Positions 44,220-53,460 of a stretch of DNA of 64,000 nt are shown here, one piece after another (the first letter of the stretch is position 1; each line of letters begins with the position of its first letter). The DNA is from JBBATK01 sp040398805 (lineage in GTDB: Bacteria; Bacteroidota; Ignavibacteria; Kapaibacteriales; NICIL-2), in contig JBBATK010000005.1 in assembly GCA_040398805.1 (NCBI GenBank), positions 1 through 64,000 on the forward strand, read 5' to 3'. The position numbers and the translations under genes were made by a program. The notes under the pieces were generated by a model, which worked only from the letters and a program-made list of their open reading frames with translations, did not search any database and was not told the origin of the DNA.

Positions 44220-45632
44220 CTACGGTCGCAGGACGAGCGTGGCGATGTTCTCCACGTGATACGTATGCGGGAACATGTCCACGGCCTGCATGCCCGAAAC
44301 GTCGTACGCCTCGTGCAGGATGGCACAGTCGCGGGCCTGTGTTGCGGGGTTGCACGACACATACACGATGCGCGGCACGCGAAGGGTCATGAGATGTTGC
44401 AGCAGCATGGGGTGGATGCCCGCGCGCGGAGGGTCGAGGATGACGACATCCGGGCGTTCCTGTTTGCCAAGGAATTCTATCGTTTGCGCTTTGTGAAGAT
44501 CGGCGGCGGTGAAGTGCACGTTGCCGATGCCGTTGCGCTCGGCGTTATGCCGGGCATCGTCGATGGATTCTTCCGAGAGTTCGATGCCCAGTACCTGCCG
44601 CGCATGGCGCGCCGCCGGAAGGGTGATGGAACCCGTGCCGCAATACAGATCCCATACCATCGACGACGTCTTGATGTCCGCCGCCGCGATGATGGCGTCC
44701 AGGAAGCCGTGCAGCTGATAGGAATTCGTCTGGAAGAAGGAAAAGGGCGAAATCCGGAACGCCACGTCGTGCACCTTCTCCGTGATATAGCCGTTGCCCG
44801 CCACCGCAAGGATTTCGCCACGCGCCACGGGATTCGTGATGTCTTTCACGGCATGCACCACCGTACATGAATCGCTCACCTGACCGGGAAGCTCGTTCAG
44901 CAGCCATGCGACGAACGCATGTTCACTGCGGCTTTGCGGGGTGGAGGATATGAGCACGATCATGAACTCCTGCTCGGCTTCGGAGCGCCGAATGACAAGG
45001 TGCCGAAGGAATCCCTGTTGCTGCTTGGTGCTATAGGGACTCACGCCCAGTTCCAGCGCTTTCTCCCGCACCGCAGTCAGTATGGTGTTCCCCGCTTCGT
45101 GCTGAAGGAAGCACGCATCCACCGTGAAGATGGCATCGAAGCGGCGTGGCACATGCAGCCCCAGCGCGAAATCCCGGTTCACGATCTCTTCGCCCCTGGC
45201 CAGCTCCTCCGCACTCACCCACCGGCGGTCGTGAAACGAGAACTCCATCTTGTTGCGGTAATGGAAGGTCTTCGGCGAGGCTATGATAGGGTGCAGTTCA
45301 CCGAAGGGGATCTTCCCGAGGCGCTCGAAGCAATCCACGGTGTGCTGTTGCTTCCACGCCAGTTGTGCGGAATAGTCGCAGTGCTGCCATCGGCATCCGC
45401 CGCAGACGTCCGTATGCGTGCACAGCGGCGCTATGCGCGAGGGCGAGGCGGTGATCACCTCGTCGATGGTTGCTTGCACGAACGATTTCTTCTTCTTCCG
45501 AATGGTGGCGCGAACGTGATCGCCGGGAAGTCCGCCCTCGACGAACACGACGAGACCGTCGATGCGGCCGATGCTCGCACCTTCGAAACCCAACGCTTCA
45601 ATGGTCAGTTCTACGCTATCGCCTACCTTCAT
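44220..45632 (-). CDS. rlmD: 23S rRNA (uracil-5-)-methyltransferase RlmD/RumA family
   Basis: A 470-residue SAM-dependent RNA m5U methyltransferase. An N-terminal TRAM domain (~1-60) is followed by the Fe-S cluster cysteines C71, C77, C80 (CTHTDVCGGC) and C174 (VDACFLQ). The SAM site is VWDLYCGTGSITLPA; ILDPPRAGIHP and the catalytic cysteine in YVSCNPATQARD complete the family. Whether the target is U1939, U747 or tRNA U54 cannot be told. Its ATG overlaps the stop of the upstream ABC transporter (ATGA), so the two are translationally coupled. Confidence 0.92.
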   Translation of the reverse strand: MKVGDSVELTIEALGFEGASIGRIDGLVVFVEGGLPGDHVRATIRKKKKSFVQATIDEVITASPSRIAPLCTHTDVCGGCRWQHCDYSAQLAWKQQHTVDCFERLGKIPFGELHPIIASPKTFHYRNKMEFSFHDRRWVSAEELARGEEIVNRDFALGLHVPRRFDAIFTVDACFLQHEAGNTILTAVREKALELGVSPYSTKQQQGFLRHLVIRRSEAEQEFMIVLISSTPQSRSEHAFVAWLLNELPGQVSDSCTVVHAVKDITNPVARGEILAVAGNGYITEKVHDVAFRISPFSFFQTNSYQLHGFLDAIIAAADIKTSSMVWDLYCGTGSITLPAARHARQVLGIELSEESIDDARHNAERNGIGNVHFTAADLHKAQTIEFLGKQERPDVVILDPPRAGIHPMLLQHLMTLRVPRIVYVSCNPATQARDCAILHEAYDVSGMQAVDMFPHTYHVENIATLVLRP

Positions 45633-47500
45633 GTGGTAACGGTTGAATGGTGAGAGGTTTCGTGATCGGGCTTCGCGGTGGCCGGGACCTCCTGCTGATG
45701 GTATTGCAGCGAGTAGAGGTTCGCATAGATTCCTCCGAGCCGGAGGAGTTCCTCGTGCGAACCCTGTTCGGCGATGCGGCCGTGATCAAGCACGACGATG
45801 CGGTCGCAGGACACGATGGTGGAGAGCCGGTGCGCGATGATGATGGCGGTGCGGTCGCGCAGCACGTCGTTGATTGCGTTCTGGACGATGGATTCCGATG
45901 CGGAGTCCAGCGCCGAGGTGGCTTCATCGAAGATGAGGATGTCGGGATTCTGCGCGAGTGCGCGAGCGATGGCGATGCGTTGACGTTGTCCGCCGGAGAG
46001 CAGGACGCCCCGATCGCCCACGAGGGTATCGTACCCCTGAGGAAGTGCGGAGATGAATTCGTCGGCATTGGCGATGCGGGCCGCGGCGACGATCGACTCA
46101 CGCGAGACGTTCTCAGCACCGAAGGCGATGTTGTTCGCCACCGTATCGTGGAAGAGGACGGTATCCTGCGACACGATGCCGAACCGGCGACGGTAGGACT
46201 GCATGGTGTACTCGCGCACATCCACACCGTCCATGCGCACGGTGCCATGTGCGGGATCGTAAAAGCGGACGAGCAGGTCGATCAGGGTGGACTTGCCGCT
46301 ACCGCTACTTCCCACGAGCGCGACTTTGGAGCCCTTGGGCAGGATGAGCGAGATGTTGTCGAGAACCGGTCGGTCGGCGGTGTACGCGAACGAGACGGCG
46401 TCGAACTCGCACGACGAGGTGAACGGCGGACAGGTGAGCGGACCGTCCTTCAGCGTCGGATCCGAATCCATCAGGGCGAACACGCGCTCGGCTGCCACGA
46501 CGCCCCGTTGGATCTGTCCGGGGATGGAGACGAGCGAGACCGTGGGAGCCATGATGGCGAAAAGTGCGAAGAGGAACGTCATGAGGTCCGATCCGCGCAT
46601 CGTTCCTGCGAACACTTCATGTCCGCCCAGGAACAAGACCACCGACAAGGCGCTGATGGCGAAGACCTCGTTCAAGGTGGGAATGGCTTCGTGGATGCGG
46701 GAGAGTTTCACGGCGGAGCGCATGTAGGTGGACGCCTGCTGCAGGAAGCGGTTGCTCATGACGGATTCGGCCGAGAAGGCTTTGACGATGCGAACCGCGG
46801 AGATGGTCTCCTGCAAGGTCGTCACATATCCCGCGGTGGAATCCGCCATGCGGGTGGCGTATCTGCGCAGATAGGTGCGTGAGAAGCGGATGATGACAAG
46901 GGTGACGACACTCGTGCTCATGGCGATGAGCGTGAGCTTCACCGAGAGCGAGAGCAGAAGCGTGAGAAGCAGGATGATCTCCACGGGAGAGCGAACCAGT
47001 TGCATGAAGAAGGGGACGATGCTCCCGTGCATGGCGTTGATCTCGTTGGTGACCAAGGAGATGAGTTCGCCCGTCTTGTTCGCATGAAAGTACCCGAGCG
47101 GATGCTTCATCATGCGCTCGAATACCGTGGTGCGCATGTCGCGAGCGATCATTTCGCACATGGTGAAGAAGGCCACGCCGCCGATGTACTTGGTGACGTT
47201 TTTGACAAGGAAGACGCTGACGATGAAGATGCTTAGATGACGCAGGGTGGCCGAGGGTGTCGTTCCGATGAGCAGGGAGTTCATGCCGCTGAAGAACGCA
47301 TCCCGCAGTGAGTTCAGTCCGACGGGTGCCGAAAGCGCGGGAACGGCGGACGACTCTTCGAAGAGGATGCTCATCACGGGCTTGATGATCGCCATGGTAA
47401 GGGCGCCGAAGGCTCCGAGGATGATGTTCAGCAGGATGAGCAACGCAAAGCGCGCAGAGTATGGCCGAACGAAGCGGAAAAGACGAAGGAATGTTTTCAC
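45629..47500 (-). CDS. ABC exporter, MsbA-like (fused TM and ATPase domains)
   Basis: A 623-residue half-transporter. Residues 1-~320 have six TM helices (type IV exporter fold). The ATPase has Walker A VGSSGSGKSTLIDLL, signature LSGGQRQRIAIARAL, Walker B ILIFDEATSALDSAS and switch IIAHRLSTI. Overall resemblance is to lipid A or multidrug exporters such as MsbA; the substrate is not determined. The glycosyltransferase-like gene lies 101 bases upstream on the same strand, and the RlmD gene overlaps its stop by 4 bases. A TATCTTCG box precedes it. Confidence 0.9.
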   Translation of the reverse strand: MKTFLRLFRFVRPYSARFALLILLNIILGAFGALTMAIIKPVMSILFEESSAVPALSAPVGLNSLRDAFFSGMNSLLIGTTPSATLRHLSIFIVSVFLVKNVTKYIGGVAFFTMCEMIARDMRTTVFERMMKHPLGYFHANKTGELISLVTNEINAMHGSIVPFFMQLVRSPVEIILLLTLLLSLSVKLTLIAMSTSVVTLVIIRFSRTYLRRYATRMADSTAGYVTTLQETISAVRIVKAFSAESVMSNRFLQQASTYMRSAVKLSRIHEAIPTLNEVFAISALSVVLFLGGHEVFAGTMRGSDLMTFLFALFAIMAPTVSLVSIPGQIQRGVVAAERVFALMDSDPTLKDGPLTCPPFTSSCEFDAVSFAYTADRPVLDNISLILPKGSKVALVGSSGSGKSTLIDLLVRFYDPAHGTVRMDGVDVREYTMQSYRRRFGIVSQDTVLFHDTVANNIAFGAENVSRESIVAAARIANADEFISALPQGYDTLVGDRGVLLSGGQRQRIAIARALAQNPDILIFDEATSALDSASESIVQNAINDVLRDRTAIIIAHRLSTIVSCDRIVVLDHGRIAEQGSHEELLRLGGIYANLYSLQYHQQEVPATAKPDHETSHHSTVTT

Positions 47501-47547
47501 GGTAGGAACGACAAACCCGGTGATGTCGGAAAGTTCGAAAGAGAGGG

Positions 47548-47555
47548 CGAAGATA
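47548..47555 (-). promoter_or_regulatory. Possible -7 element TATCTTCG
   Basis: One mismatch from TAnnTTTG on the minus strand, about 48 bases upstream of the ABC exporter start at 47500. Confidence 0.3.
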
Positions 47556-47601
47556 CAGTCTTCGTCCCAAAGTCGTTGCTGAAGGGACGAAGCCGGGGTG
47601 A

Positions 47602-48435
47602 CTATAGTGAGGGAGGCGATGATCGCATGGCGGGACGGAGACCTAACTCGGGAACCGGCAGACGTAACTGCTGCACCCGTTGCAGCACGCCCGCCACCCC
47701 GAGAAGGGAAACGGATCCGGGTTCGTTGCAGCGGTATTGCACGAACGTGTTGCGGAAAGAACGTATGCGCATACCGAGTTTCGACCTGAGAGAGCGTGCA
47801 TCGGGTGCAGCTTCGGTATCCAGGAACTCGAGCAGCAGTTCCGCATCGCTTCGTTGCAGTGAGAAGTTCGATGCCCGTACATCCCGTGCGAAGGTGGAGA
47901 GAGTACGTTGAAGGACGGGAGAGGAGAGGAAGAACGCATGGGAGACGTGGGTGGATTGACCGAAGATTCCGTCCGCTACGAGCGACCCCATGCTGCCGTC
48001 AGGCCAGCCAGCACGGATATCCGCCACCCTCACCTCGGACGAAAGTCCGGGTGAGAGCTCGACGCGTTCTCCCGTGAGGATGTGTGACTCGTATTGGTGG
48101 TTTGCATGCATTTCCATGAAGCGACCATGCAGGATGGACACGGAGTCGCTGATGACGATGGTGCGCGCCGCAGACGAGCGAAGGGCGGTGCGAAGGGCAG
48201 CCCGTTCGGCAGTATCGGTAGCAAGGGAGGCGGCGTCGGAGGACCATACGACGCGTGCGGGTACCGGAAGCGACGACAAGGAGCGTTCCAGATAGCGGAC
48301 GGCATCGACGGGAGCGGTATCGGCCACGAAGAGCACCTCGAAGTCTTGGGAGCTCTGACGTGCGATGCTCGCAAGGACGCAATCAAGGAAGAGCACCGAT
48401 GGCTTGACGATGATGGTAAGAACGGATGCGCTCAT
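47602..48435 (-). CDS. Glycosyltransferase family 2-like protein
   Basis: A 277-residue protein. The N-terminus LTIIVKPSVLFLDCVLASIARQS followed by FEVLFVADTAP has the GT-A layout (beta strand, SI..Q helix, EVLFV strand); key motif ASIARQSSQDFEVLFV. ARTIVISDSVSILHGRFMEM sits where the DxD metal motif should be and reads SDSV, so the canonical DxD is absent. SAERTAL-type helices separate the two. The C-terminal ~100 residues show no family features. It could be a degenerate or atypical glycosyltransferase; acceptor and donor unknown. It precedes the MsbA-like exporter, which may suggest an envelope glycan role. Confidence 0.55.
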   Translation of the reverse strand: MSASVLTIIVKPSVLFLDCVLASIARQSSQDFEVLFVADTAPVDAVRYLERSLSSLPVPARVVWSSDAASLATDTAERAALRTALRSSAARTIVISDSVSILHGRFMEMHANHQYESHILTGERVELSPGLSSEVRVADIRAGWPDGSMGSLVADGIFGQSTHVSHAFFLSSPVLQRTLSTFARDVRASNFSLQRSDAELLLEFLDTEAAPDARSLRSKLGMRIRSFRNTFVQYRCNEPGSVSLLGVAGVLQRVQQLRLPVPELGLRPAMRSSPPSL

Positions 48436-48503
48436 AAAGACGGGTGTTGCGTGGTGTGCGACCGATGTTCTCCGTAGTTTCGCGGGCTAAAAATACACAT
48501 CAC

Positions 48504-49547
48504 ATGAGTGCAACGCTTCAACATAGTCCCTCCTTCCCTTGTGTATGCGTCGCCGTGCTCCGACGATGCATGACAGGTGGTGGGTTGACGTTGTTCCATG
48601 GGGTGTTCTGCCTTGTCCTTGTGCTTGGCACCCAGTTCTCATCGATGGCGCAGACTGAGGATGTGTTGCGACCGAAGGGACGTCCCATCACCAAAGAGGA
48701 GAGGGCCAAGTCCACGTGGGAATATCATCCCGAACGCATCCCCTTAGCGGTCATGGGCGAAGCGGGCATCAACGTCAATGTCTTCCGTCAGGATCTTCAG
48801 CGGACCTTTCCCGCTACCATCACGCCGAACGATGTGTTGTCGAGCGGGATCGGGTGGGGGTGGACCGTTGGAGGAGGAGGGGAGTACCAGTTCCGCCATG
48901 ATCTTGCCGCGCAGGTGCGTATCGCTCTGGATCACAAGGCGTTCGCGAACACCGTGGACGGAGTCGTGGATTATCAGGACTCCACCTCGGAGATTCCCCG
49001 CGACATGGCGTTCCGTGCCACGACGAGTTCGTCCCTTACCTATCTCTCGCTTACCCCGAGCGTGCGGTACAGCATCAACGCGAGGATGTTCGCGACGGTC
49101 GGCGTGAGCCTGCAGGCGCGCGTGAGCGACGTGCAGCGGCATGATATCATCGAAATCACGGATGCGGACCCGGAGGTGGGTTTGGGTTTGGATTACCGGT
49201 TGCAACGTGGACGTTTCCGCTCCATATCCAGGACCGTCACAGCCAACACCGACATGCTTCAGCCCATCGAGCAGCGATATCCTGCGAAATCGACGGAGTT
49301 CGTGCAGTATCATACGTGGCGAACGGCAGTAGAGCTGGGTGCCGGGTATGTGTATCCGCTTGATTCTCGCGCGGCAGTCGTGGTCCAGTTGCGCTATCAG
49401 CGAATGCTATCGGACATGAATGACGCGTTCATGGTGACGGATTACTCGCGTTCCACATCGCAACGACTGACGGAAATCACCTACCGGAATGCGCGCATCC
49501 ACAGTGTTCAACTAACAATCGGCCTATGGTTCAAGCTTATGGAATGA
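48504..49547 (+). CDS. Outer membrane beta-barrel protein
   Basis: A 347-residue exported protein. A hydrophobic signal (FHGVFCLVLVLGTQFSSMAQ) ends near residue 49 if translation starts at 48504; an alternative ATG at 48570 would give a more usual 27-residue signal peptide. The mature part is a series of amphipathic strands (GWTVGGGGEYQFRH, LAAQVRIALDHKAF, SLTYLSLTPSVRYSI, FATVGVSLQARV), and it ends IGLWFKLME. This fits the PorT/outer-membrane beta-barrel family of Bacteroidota, but no specific function can be assigned. The stop overlaps the next ATG by 4 bases, so the PD40 gene is coupled to it. Confidence 0.75.
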   Translation: MSATLQHSPSFPCVCVAVLRRCMTGGGLTLFHGVFCLVLVLGTQFSSMAQTEDVLRPKGRPITKEERAKSTWEYHPERIPLAVMGEAGINVNVFRQDLQRTFPATITPNDVLSSGIGWGWTVGGGGEYQFRHDLAAQVRIALDHKAFANTVDGVVDYQDSTSEIPRDMAFRATTSSSLTYLSLTPSVRYSINARMFATVGVSLQARVSDVQRHDIIEITDADPEVGLGLDYRLQRGRFRSISRTVTANTDMLQPIEQRYPAKSTEFVQYHTWRTAVELGAGYVYPLDSRAAVVVQLRYQRMLSDMNDAFMVTDYSRSTSQRLTEITYRNARIHSVQLTIGLWFKLME

Positions 49548-51094
49548 GAATGCATGGCGCGGGACGTCTGCGTTGCCGGACCCTCCGGGGGTCCGCAGCG
49601 CTGCTGTGTGCAGCCCTGTGTGCGTTTTCGGCCATGGTCATGGATGCCCAGGCGAACGATACGCATGCAGGTGTGGTCGATCCGCCAACGCGAACTGCTG
49701 TGAACACGCCGAACGACGAGTTCGGTGCCGTTCTCAGCGCCGACGCGCGAACCATGTACTTCACGGCGGAGGTGGGCGGGCAGCAGCGTATCATGATGTG
49801 CGCGCTGCGTGACGGTGTACCGGGAGTGCCGCAGGAGCTTGCGTTGTTGCCGATATCGAGAGTACGCAACATGGGCATGCCGGCGATCAGCAGCGACGGA
49901 CAGTACATGGTGTTCGCGGCCATGCTTACGGAGATGTCCGGGTATGGTCGAACCGACCTGTTCTCCGCCCGACGCGTGAACGGTGTATGGAAGGATGTCC
50001 GCAACCTGGGAGCGACGGTGAATTCCTCAGGTTGGGATTCGCAACCGACGTTATCGTCGGATGGAAGCCTACTGTACTTTACCAGTGACCGTGATGGTGG
50101 TGAGGGTGGAACGGACATTTATTGCTGCGTGCGCACAGGAGCGACATGGTCCATAGCGGTACCTGTCCATGGAGTCAACTCCCCTGCCGACGAGATGGCG
50201 CCATTCCTATCCCCTGATCTTCGCACGGTGTATTTCGCCTCCGATCGCGCGGGTGGAATGGGTGGCTACGACCTCTATGCCGGCACACGGATGTCCGACA
50301 GTGTGACGACGGTGAGAGTACTTGGTACACCGGTGAATTCCTCTGCCAATGAATACGGACTGTGCATATCCGCCTGCGGCGACATGGTGGTGGTGAGCAG
50401 CGATAGGTCCGGCGGTGCAGGAATGTGCGATGTGCTGATCATGCCGCGGGGTGTGATGTTGGAGCCGCAGATGACGGTGCTCACCGGCGAAGTGACTCGC
50501 ACCGATACCAGTGATCGGACGGTATCATGGGTCACCGTCCATTCCTTGGACGATGCCCGAGGCGACGTGGACGTGCGGGTGGATGACGAAACCGGACGGT
50601 ATATGGCGGTGGTCGCTCCTGGTCATGCGTATGCGCTGACCTCGTGGGAGACCGACGCCGTGATGCAGACGCGGATTGTGCAGGTGGCCGAGGCTGAGCG
50701 GGGTATGGTACGTTTCGTCGGCTTGTCTCAGATGCCGTGTGCCGAGGGCTCACGGATCGTCCTGCCATCGACGTATAACGAATCGACGGGATCCATGTCG
50801 ATGCTGACGCAGATCGAATTACGTCGGATGGCGGAGATACTCATTGCCCATCCGGAGTATCGCGTGATCATGGACATCCGGACATCCGGTAGAGAAACCG
50901 GAGCTACGGATTCCGCGCTGGGTATGCAGACGACGGCGATTCGCTCGTACCTGAACTTACGCGGCGTGCCGCTGAGTTCGGTTCTGTCCAGGAGCGTGAC
51001 TCGACCTGCAGAGGGGGCGGAGGAGTATCCGGTCGAAGGGATGACGAGCGAAGGGATGAGGAGCGAGGTTATCCTGTCACTCACAAAGCAATAG
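49544..51094 (+). CDS. PD40 propeller protein with degenerate OmpA-like domain
   Basis: A 516-residue exported protein whose ATG overlaps the preceding stop (ATGA). Signal peptide SAALLCAALCAFSAMVMDAQA. Residues ~50-310 contain PD40/TolB-like blades: SADARTMYFTAE, SSDGQYMVFAA, SSDGSLLYFTSDRDGGEGGTDIY (key SDGSLLYFTSDRDGG) and SPDLRTVYFASDRAGGMGG. A carboxypeptidase-like segment follows. The C-terminal ~120 residues resemble an OmpA peptidoglycan-binding domain, but the usual TDxxG and LSxxRA read TSGRETG and GMQTTAI, so the Asp and Arg that bind diaminopimelate are missing. Together with the barrel gene it recalls PorE/SprF-PorP type surface modules of Bacteroidota, an inference from architecture only. 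Confidence 0.8.
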   Translation: MRMHGAGRLRCRTLRGSAALLCAALCAFSAMVMDAQANDTHAGVVDPPTRTAVNTPNDEFGAVLSADARTMYFTAEVGGQQRIMMCALRDGVPGVPQELALLPISRVRNMGMPAISSDGQYMVFAAMLTEMSGYGRTDLFSARRVNGVWKDVRNLGATVNSSGWDSQPTLSSDGSLLYFTSDRDGGEGGTDIYCCVRTGATWSIAVPVHGVNSPADEMAPFLSPDLRTVYFASDRAGGMGGYDLYAGTRMSDSVTTVRVLGTPVNSSANEYGLCISACGDMVVVSSDRSGGAGMCDVLIMPRGVMLEPQMTVLTGEVTRTDTSDRTVSWVTVHSLDDARGDVDVRVDDETGRYMAVVAPGHAYALTSWETDAVMQTRIVQVAEAERGMVRFVGLSQMPCAEGSRIVLPSTYNESTGSMSMLTQIELRRMAEILIAHPEYRVIMDIRTSGRETGATDSALGMQTTAIRSYLNLRGVPLSSVLSRSVTRPAEGAEEYPVEGMTSEGMRSEVILSLTKQ

Positions 51095-51163
51095 GGTGCC
51101 CGTACATTCCTCGATGAGTGAGGTGCGGACACGAGAACGAATCATTGAACGAAGGGAGCGGTT

Positions 51164-52855
51164 ATGACCATCAGGGGAGCGAAGGTATTGGTGTTGGGTG
51201 GCTGGGGGCTTGTGGGTTCGGCGATCGTACACGAGCTCATGAAGTACGGGCCACGTCACGTCATCGTCACCTCATTACGACGAGAGGAGGCTGAAGATGC
51301 GGTGAGGTCGTTCGCGGCTTCGTACCCGGACGCGCCTGCCGACATGTTCGTGCCGTGGTGGGGCAATGTGTTCACGCGGACGGAGTGGAAGGATACGCCG
51401 CGAGCGGACCTTCAGCGAGAGGCCACCTCTCGCCGTGAACTCTTGCACGACGTCGTGGACGAGCTCACGCCGGAGATGCTGCATCGCCAGGCGCTGTACG
51501 CGTTGCTTACTGAACACAGGCCTGACGCGGTCATCGATTGCATCAATACGGCCACGGCCATCGCGTATCAGGATATCTATTCCGCATCGCGTCAGATGGC
51601 GGAGCGGGTGGAAAGTGGTTCGCTGCAGGACGAGCACGTAGAGAATCTGCTGGCAGGGTTGTATGTGCCGCAGCTTGTGCGCCATATCCAGATCATGCAT
51701 CACGCACTCCGGGATGGTGGCGTGCAGGTGTACGTGAAGGTCGGCACGAGCGGCACGGGCGGTATGGGTTTGAACATCCCGTACACGCATTCGGAAGACA
51801 AGCCGTCGCGGGTATTGCTGTCGAAGACGGCACTTGCCGGAGCACAATCCATGTTGCTGTTCCTTATGGCGCGGACGCCGGACGGACCGCTTGTGAAGGA
51901 AGTGAAACCCAGCGCAGCCATTGCCTGGAAATCCATCGGATACGGGGAGATCCGTCGAAAGGGAAAGTCCATCCGTCTGGTCGATATGTCGCCGGAGGAA
52001 TGTCGTTCGGCATCAGGGGAGTTCGTGTTTTCGGACAGTACAGGGGTTTCGGACACAGGCAAACCGCTGGAGTCGGTGTACATCGATACCGGCGAGAACG
52101 GGATATTCTCCCGAGCGGAATTCGAAACGGTGAGTTCCATAGGACAGATGGAACTTGTGACCCCGGAGGAGATCGCGCAGGTGGTGCTCATGGAGGTGCG
52201 TGGCGGCAATAGCGGTCGTGACATCGTTCAGGGACTTGATGCGACGGTGATGGGTCCGACGTATCGCGGCGGAGCCTTGCGGGCTCGGGCTTTGGAACAG
52301 TTGCGTGAGCTGGAGCGACAGCATGGGGTGGCAAGCATCGGTTTCGAGTTGCTCGGACCGCCTCGTCTCACCAAGCTCCTGTACGAGGCGCACCTGCTTG
52401 CCTGCCTGGGAAAGAGTCCGACGGAACTGGAACAGATGGATCCGCGGGAGTTAGCCGGACTCGTCGAAGCGGTCATCAAGACAAACGACCATGTCCGCCG
52501 GACCATCCTGTCCGTTGGCCTGCCCGTTCTTATGAAGGACGGTTCACGGTACCTGCGTGGTGCCGAGGTGCTGATACCTCTGCAGAAGGACCGTACCTCA
52601 ATTCCGGTGACGGAGGAATCGCTGAACCGTTGGTGTCACGACGGATGGGTGGATCTGCGCCCGGAGAACATGAAGGCATGGCAGGATCGATTGCAGGCGA
52701 TCCGACAGGGAGTTCAAGGGCGTGGTGAACATGTCACGGGTTCGACCTTTGACGACGACCAAGTGTACTGGGGAGATTTTCAGACCATCGACGAGGGAAA
52801 ACTGGCGGCGTATGTTCTGCATCATGAGGAACACGGGGGCCGTATCAAACGATGA
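51164..52855 (+). CDS. Large NAD(P)-binding Rossmann-fold protein, SDR-related, unknown function
   Basis: A 563-residue cytoplasmic protein. A dinucleotide-binding GGWGLVG is at residues 12-18, and VIDCINTATAIAYQDIY marks the strand 4 region of extended short-chain dehydrogenases. YVKVGTSGTGGMGLNIPYTHSEDK resembles the catalytic region, but Tyr and Lys are separated by five rather than three residues (YTHSEDK). The last ~200 residues (GVASIGFELLGPPRLTKLLYE onwards) have no family I recognise. The length is roughly twice that of ordinary SDRs. GGGAG seven bases before the ATG supports the start. Its stop overlaps purN by 4 bases. Possibly a sugar-nucleotide or acyl reductase; I cannot say which. 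Confidence 0.65.
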   Translation: MTIRGAKVLVLGGWGLVGSAIVHELMKYGPRHVIVTSLRREEAEDAVRSFAASYPDAPADMFVPWWGNVFTRTEWKDTPRADLQREATSRRELLHDVVDELTPEMLHRQALYALLTEHRPDAVIDCINTATAIAYQDIYSASRQMAERVESGSLQDEHVENLLAGLYVPQLVRHIQIMHHALRDGGVQVYVKVGTSGTGGMGLNIPYTHSEDKPSRVLLSKTALAGAQSMLLFLMARTPDGPLVKEVKPSAAIAWKSIGYGEIRRKGKSIRLVDMSPEECRSASGEFVFSDSTGVSDTGKPLESVYIDTGENGIFSRAEFETVSSIGQMELVTPEEIAQVVLMEVRGGNSGRDIVQGLDATVMGPTYRGGALRARALEQLRELERQHGVASIGFELLGPPRLTKLLYEAHLLACLGKSPTELEQMDPRELAGLVEAVIKTNDHVRRTILSVGLPVLMKDGSRYLRGAEVLIPLQKDRTSIPVTEESLNRWCHDGWVDLRPENMKAWQDRLQAIRQGVQGRGEHVTGSTFDDDQVYWGDFQTIDEGKLAAYVLHHEEHGGRIKR

Positions 52856-53460
52856 ACAAGGTTCGGGTAGCCGTCATGGCATCGGGCGAGGGGACGAACG
52901 CAGAAGCGTTGATACGACACGCGCGAAGCTCCGCAGAGTGTCCGTACGAGATCGTCTGTATCGTGACGAACAAATCTGACGCCGGAGTCCTTCGTGTAGC
53001 GGCCGCCTATGGCGTCCCGTCCATTCTCATTCCCTTCGCCCATCGGGATGAACATGAGATCGCTGCCGACCTCCTCGACGCGCTTTCCATGCACTGCGCG
53101 GAATTCGTCTGTCTCGCAGGTTTCCTTCGAAAAGTTCCTCACGAGGTTTCCGAGGTTTTTAAACAAAAAATCATTAATATTCACCCGTCGCTTCTTCCGT
53201 CGTTCGGAGGTAAGGGCATGTACGGTCGATTTGTGTTCGAGGCAGTGCTGGCGTCCGGTGTTCCGGTCACGGGGGTGACCATTCATCATGTCAGCGATGG
53301 TTACGATGAAGGCGCAGTGATTTTTCGGGAGGAGATCGGTGTCGGGAAAGCCGAGACGGTGGAGAGTCTGGCGGAGAAAACGAGAGCCGTAGAGCATCGG
53401 GTTTACCCCCTGATTCTGGCCTCTGAATGTCTCCGTTTACGCGACATTTCTCCGTTTTGA
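52852..53460 (+). CDS. purN: Phosphoribosylglycinamide formyltransferase
   Basis: A 202-residue enzyme transferring a formyl group from 10-formyl-THF to GAR in purine synthesis. Catalytic-site residues N109 and H111 (INIHPSLLPSF) and D152 (GYDEGAVIF) are in place. VMASGEGTNAEALI is the phosphate-binding N-terminus. KGMYGRFVFEAVLASG is typical of the longer Bacteroidota enzymes. Translational overlap (ATGA) with the Rossmann protein. The following 276 bases hold no gene. Confidence 0.95.
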   Translation: MNKVRVAVMASGEGTNAEALIRHARSSAECPYEIVCIVTNKSDAGVLRVAAAYGVPSILIPFAHRDEHEIAADLLDALSMHCAEFVCLAGFLRKVPHEVSEVFKQKIINIHPSLLPSFGGKGMYGRFVFEAVLASGVPVTGVTIHHVSDGYDEGAVIFREEIGVGKAETVESLAEKTRAVEHRVYPLILASECLRLRDISPF

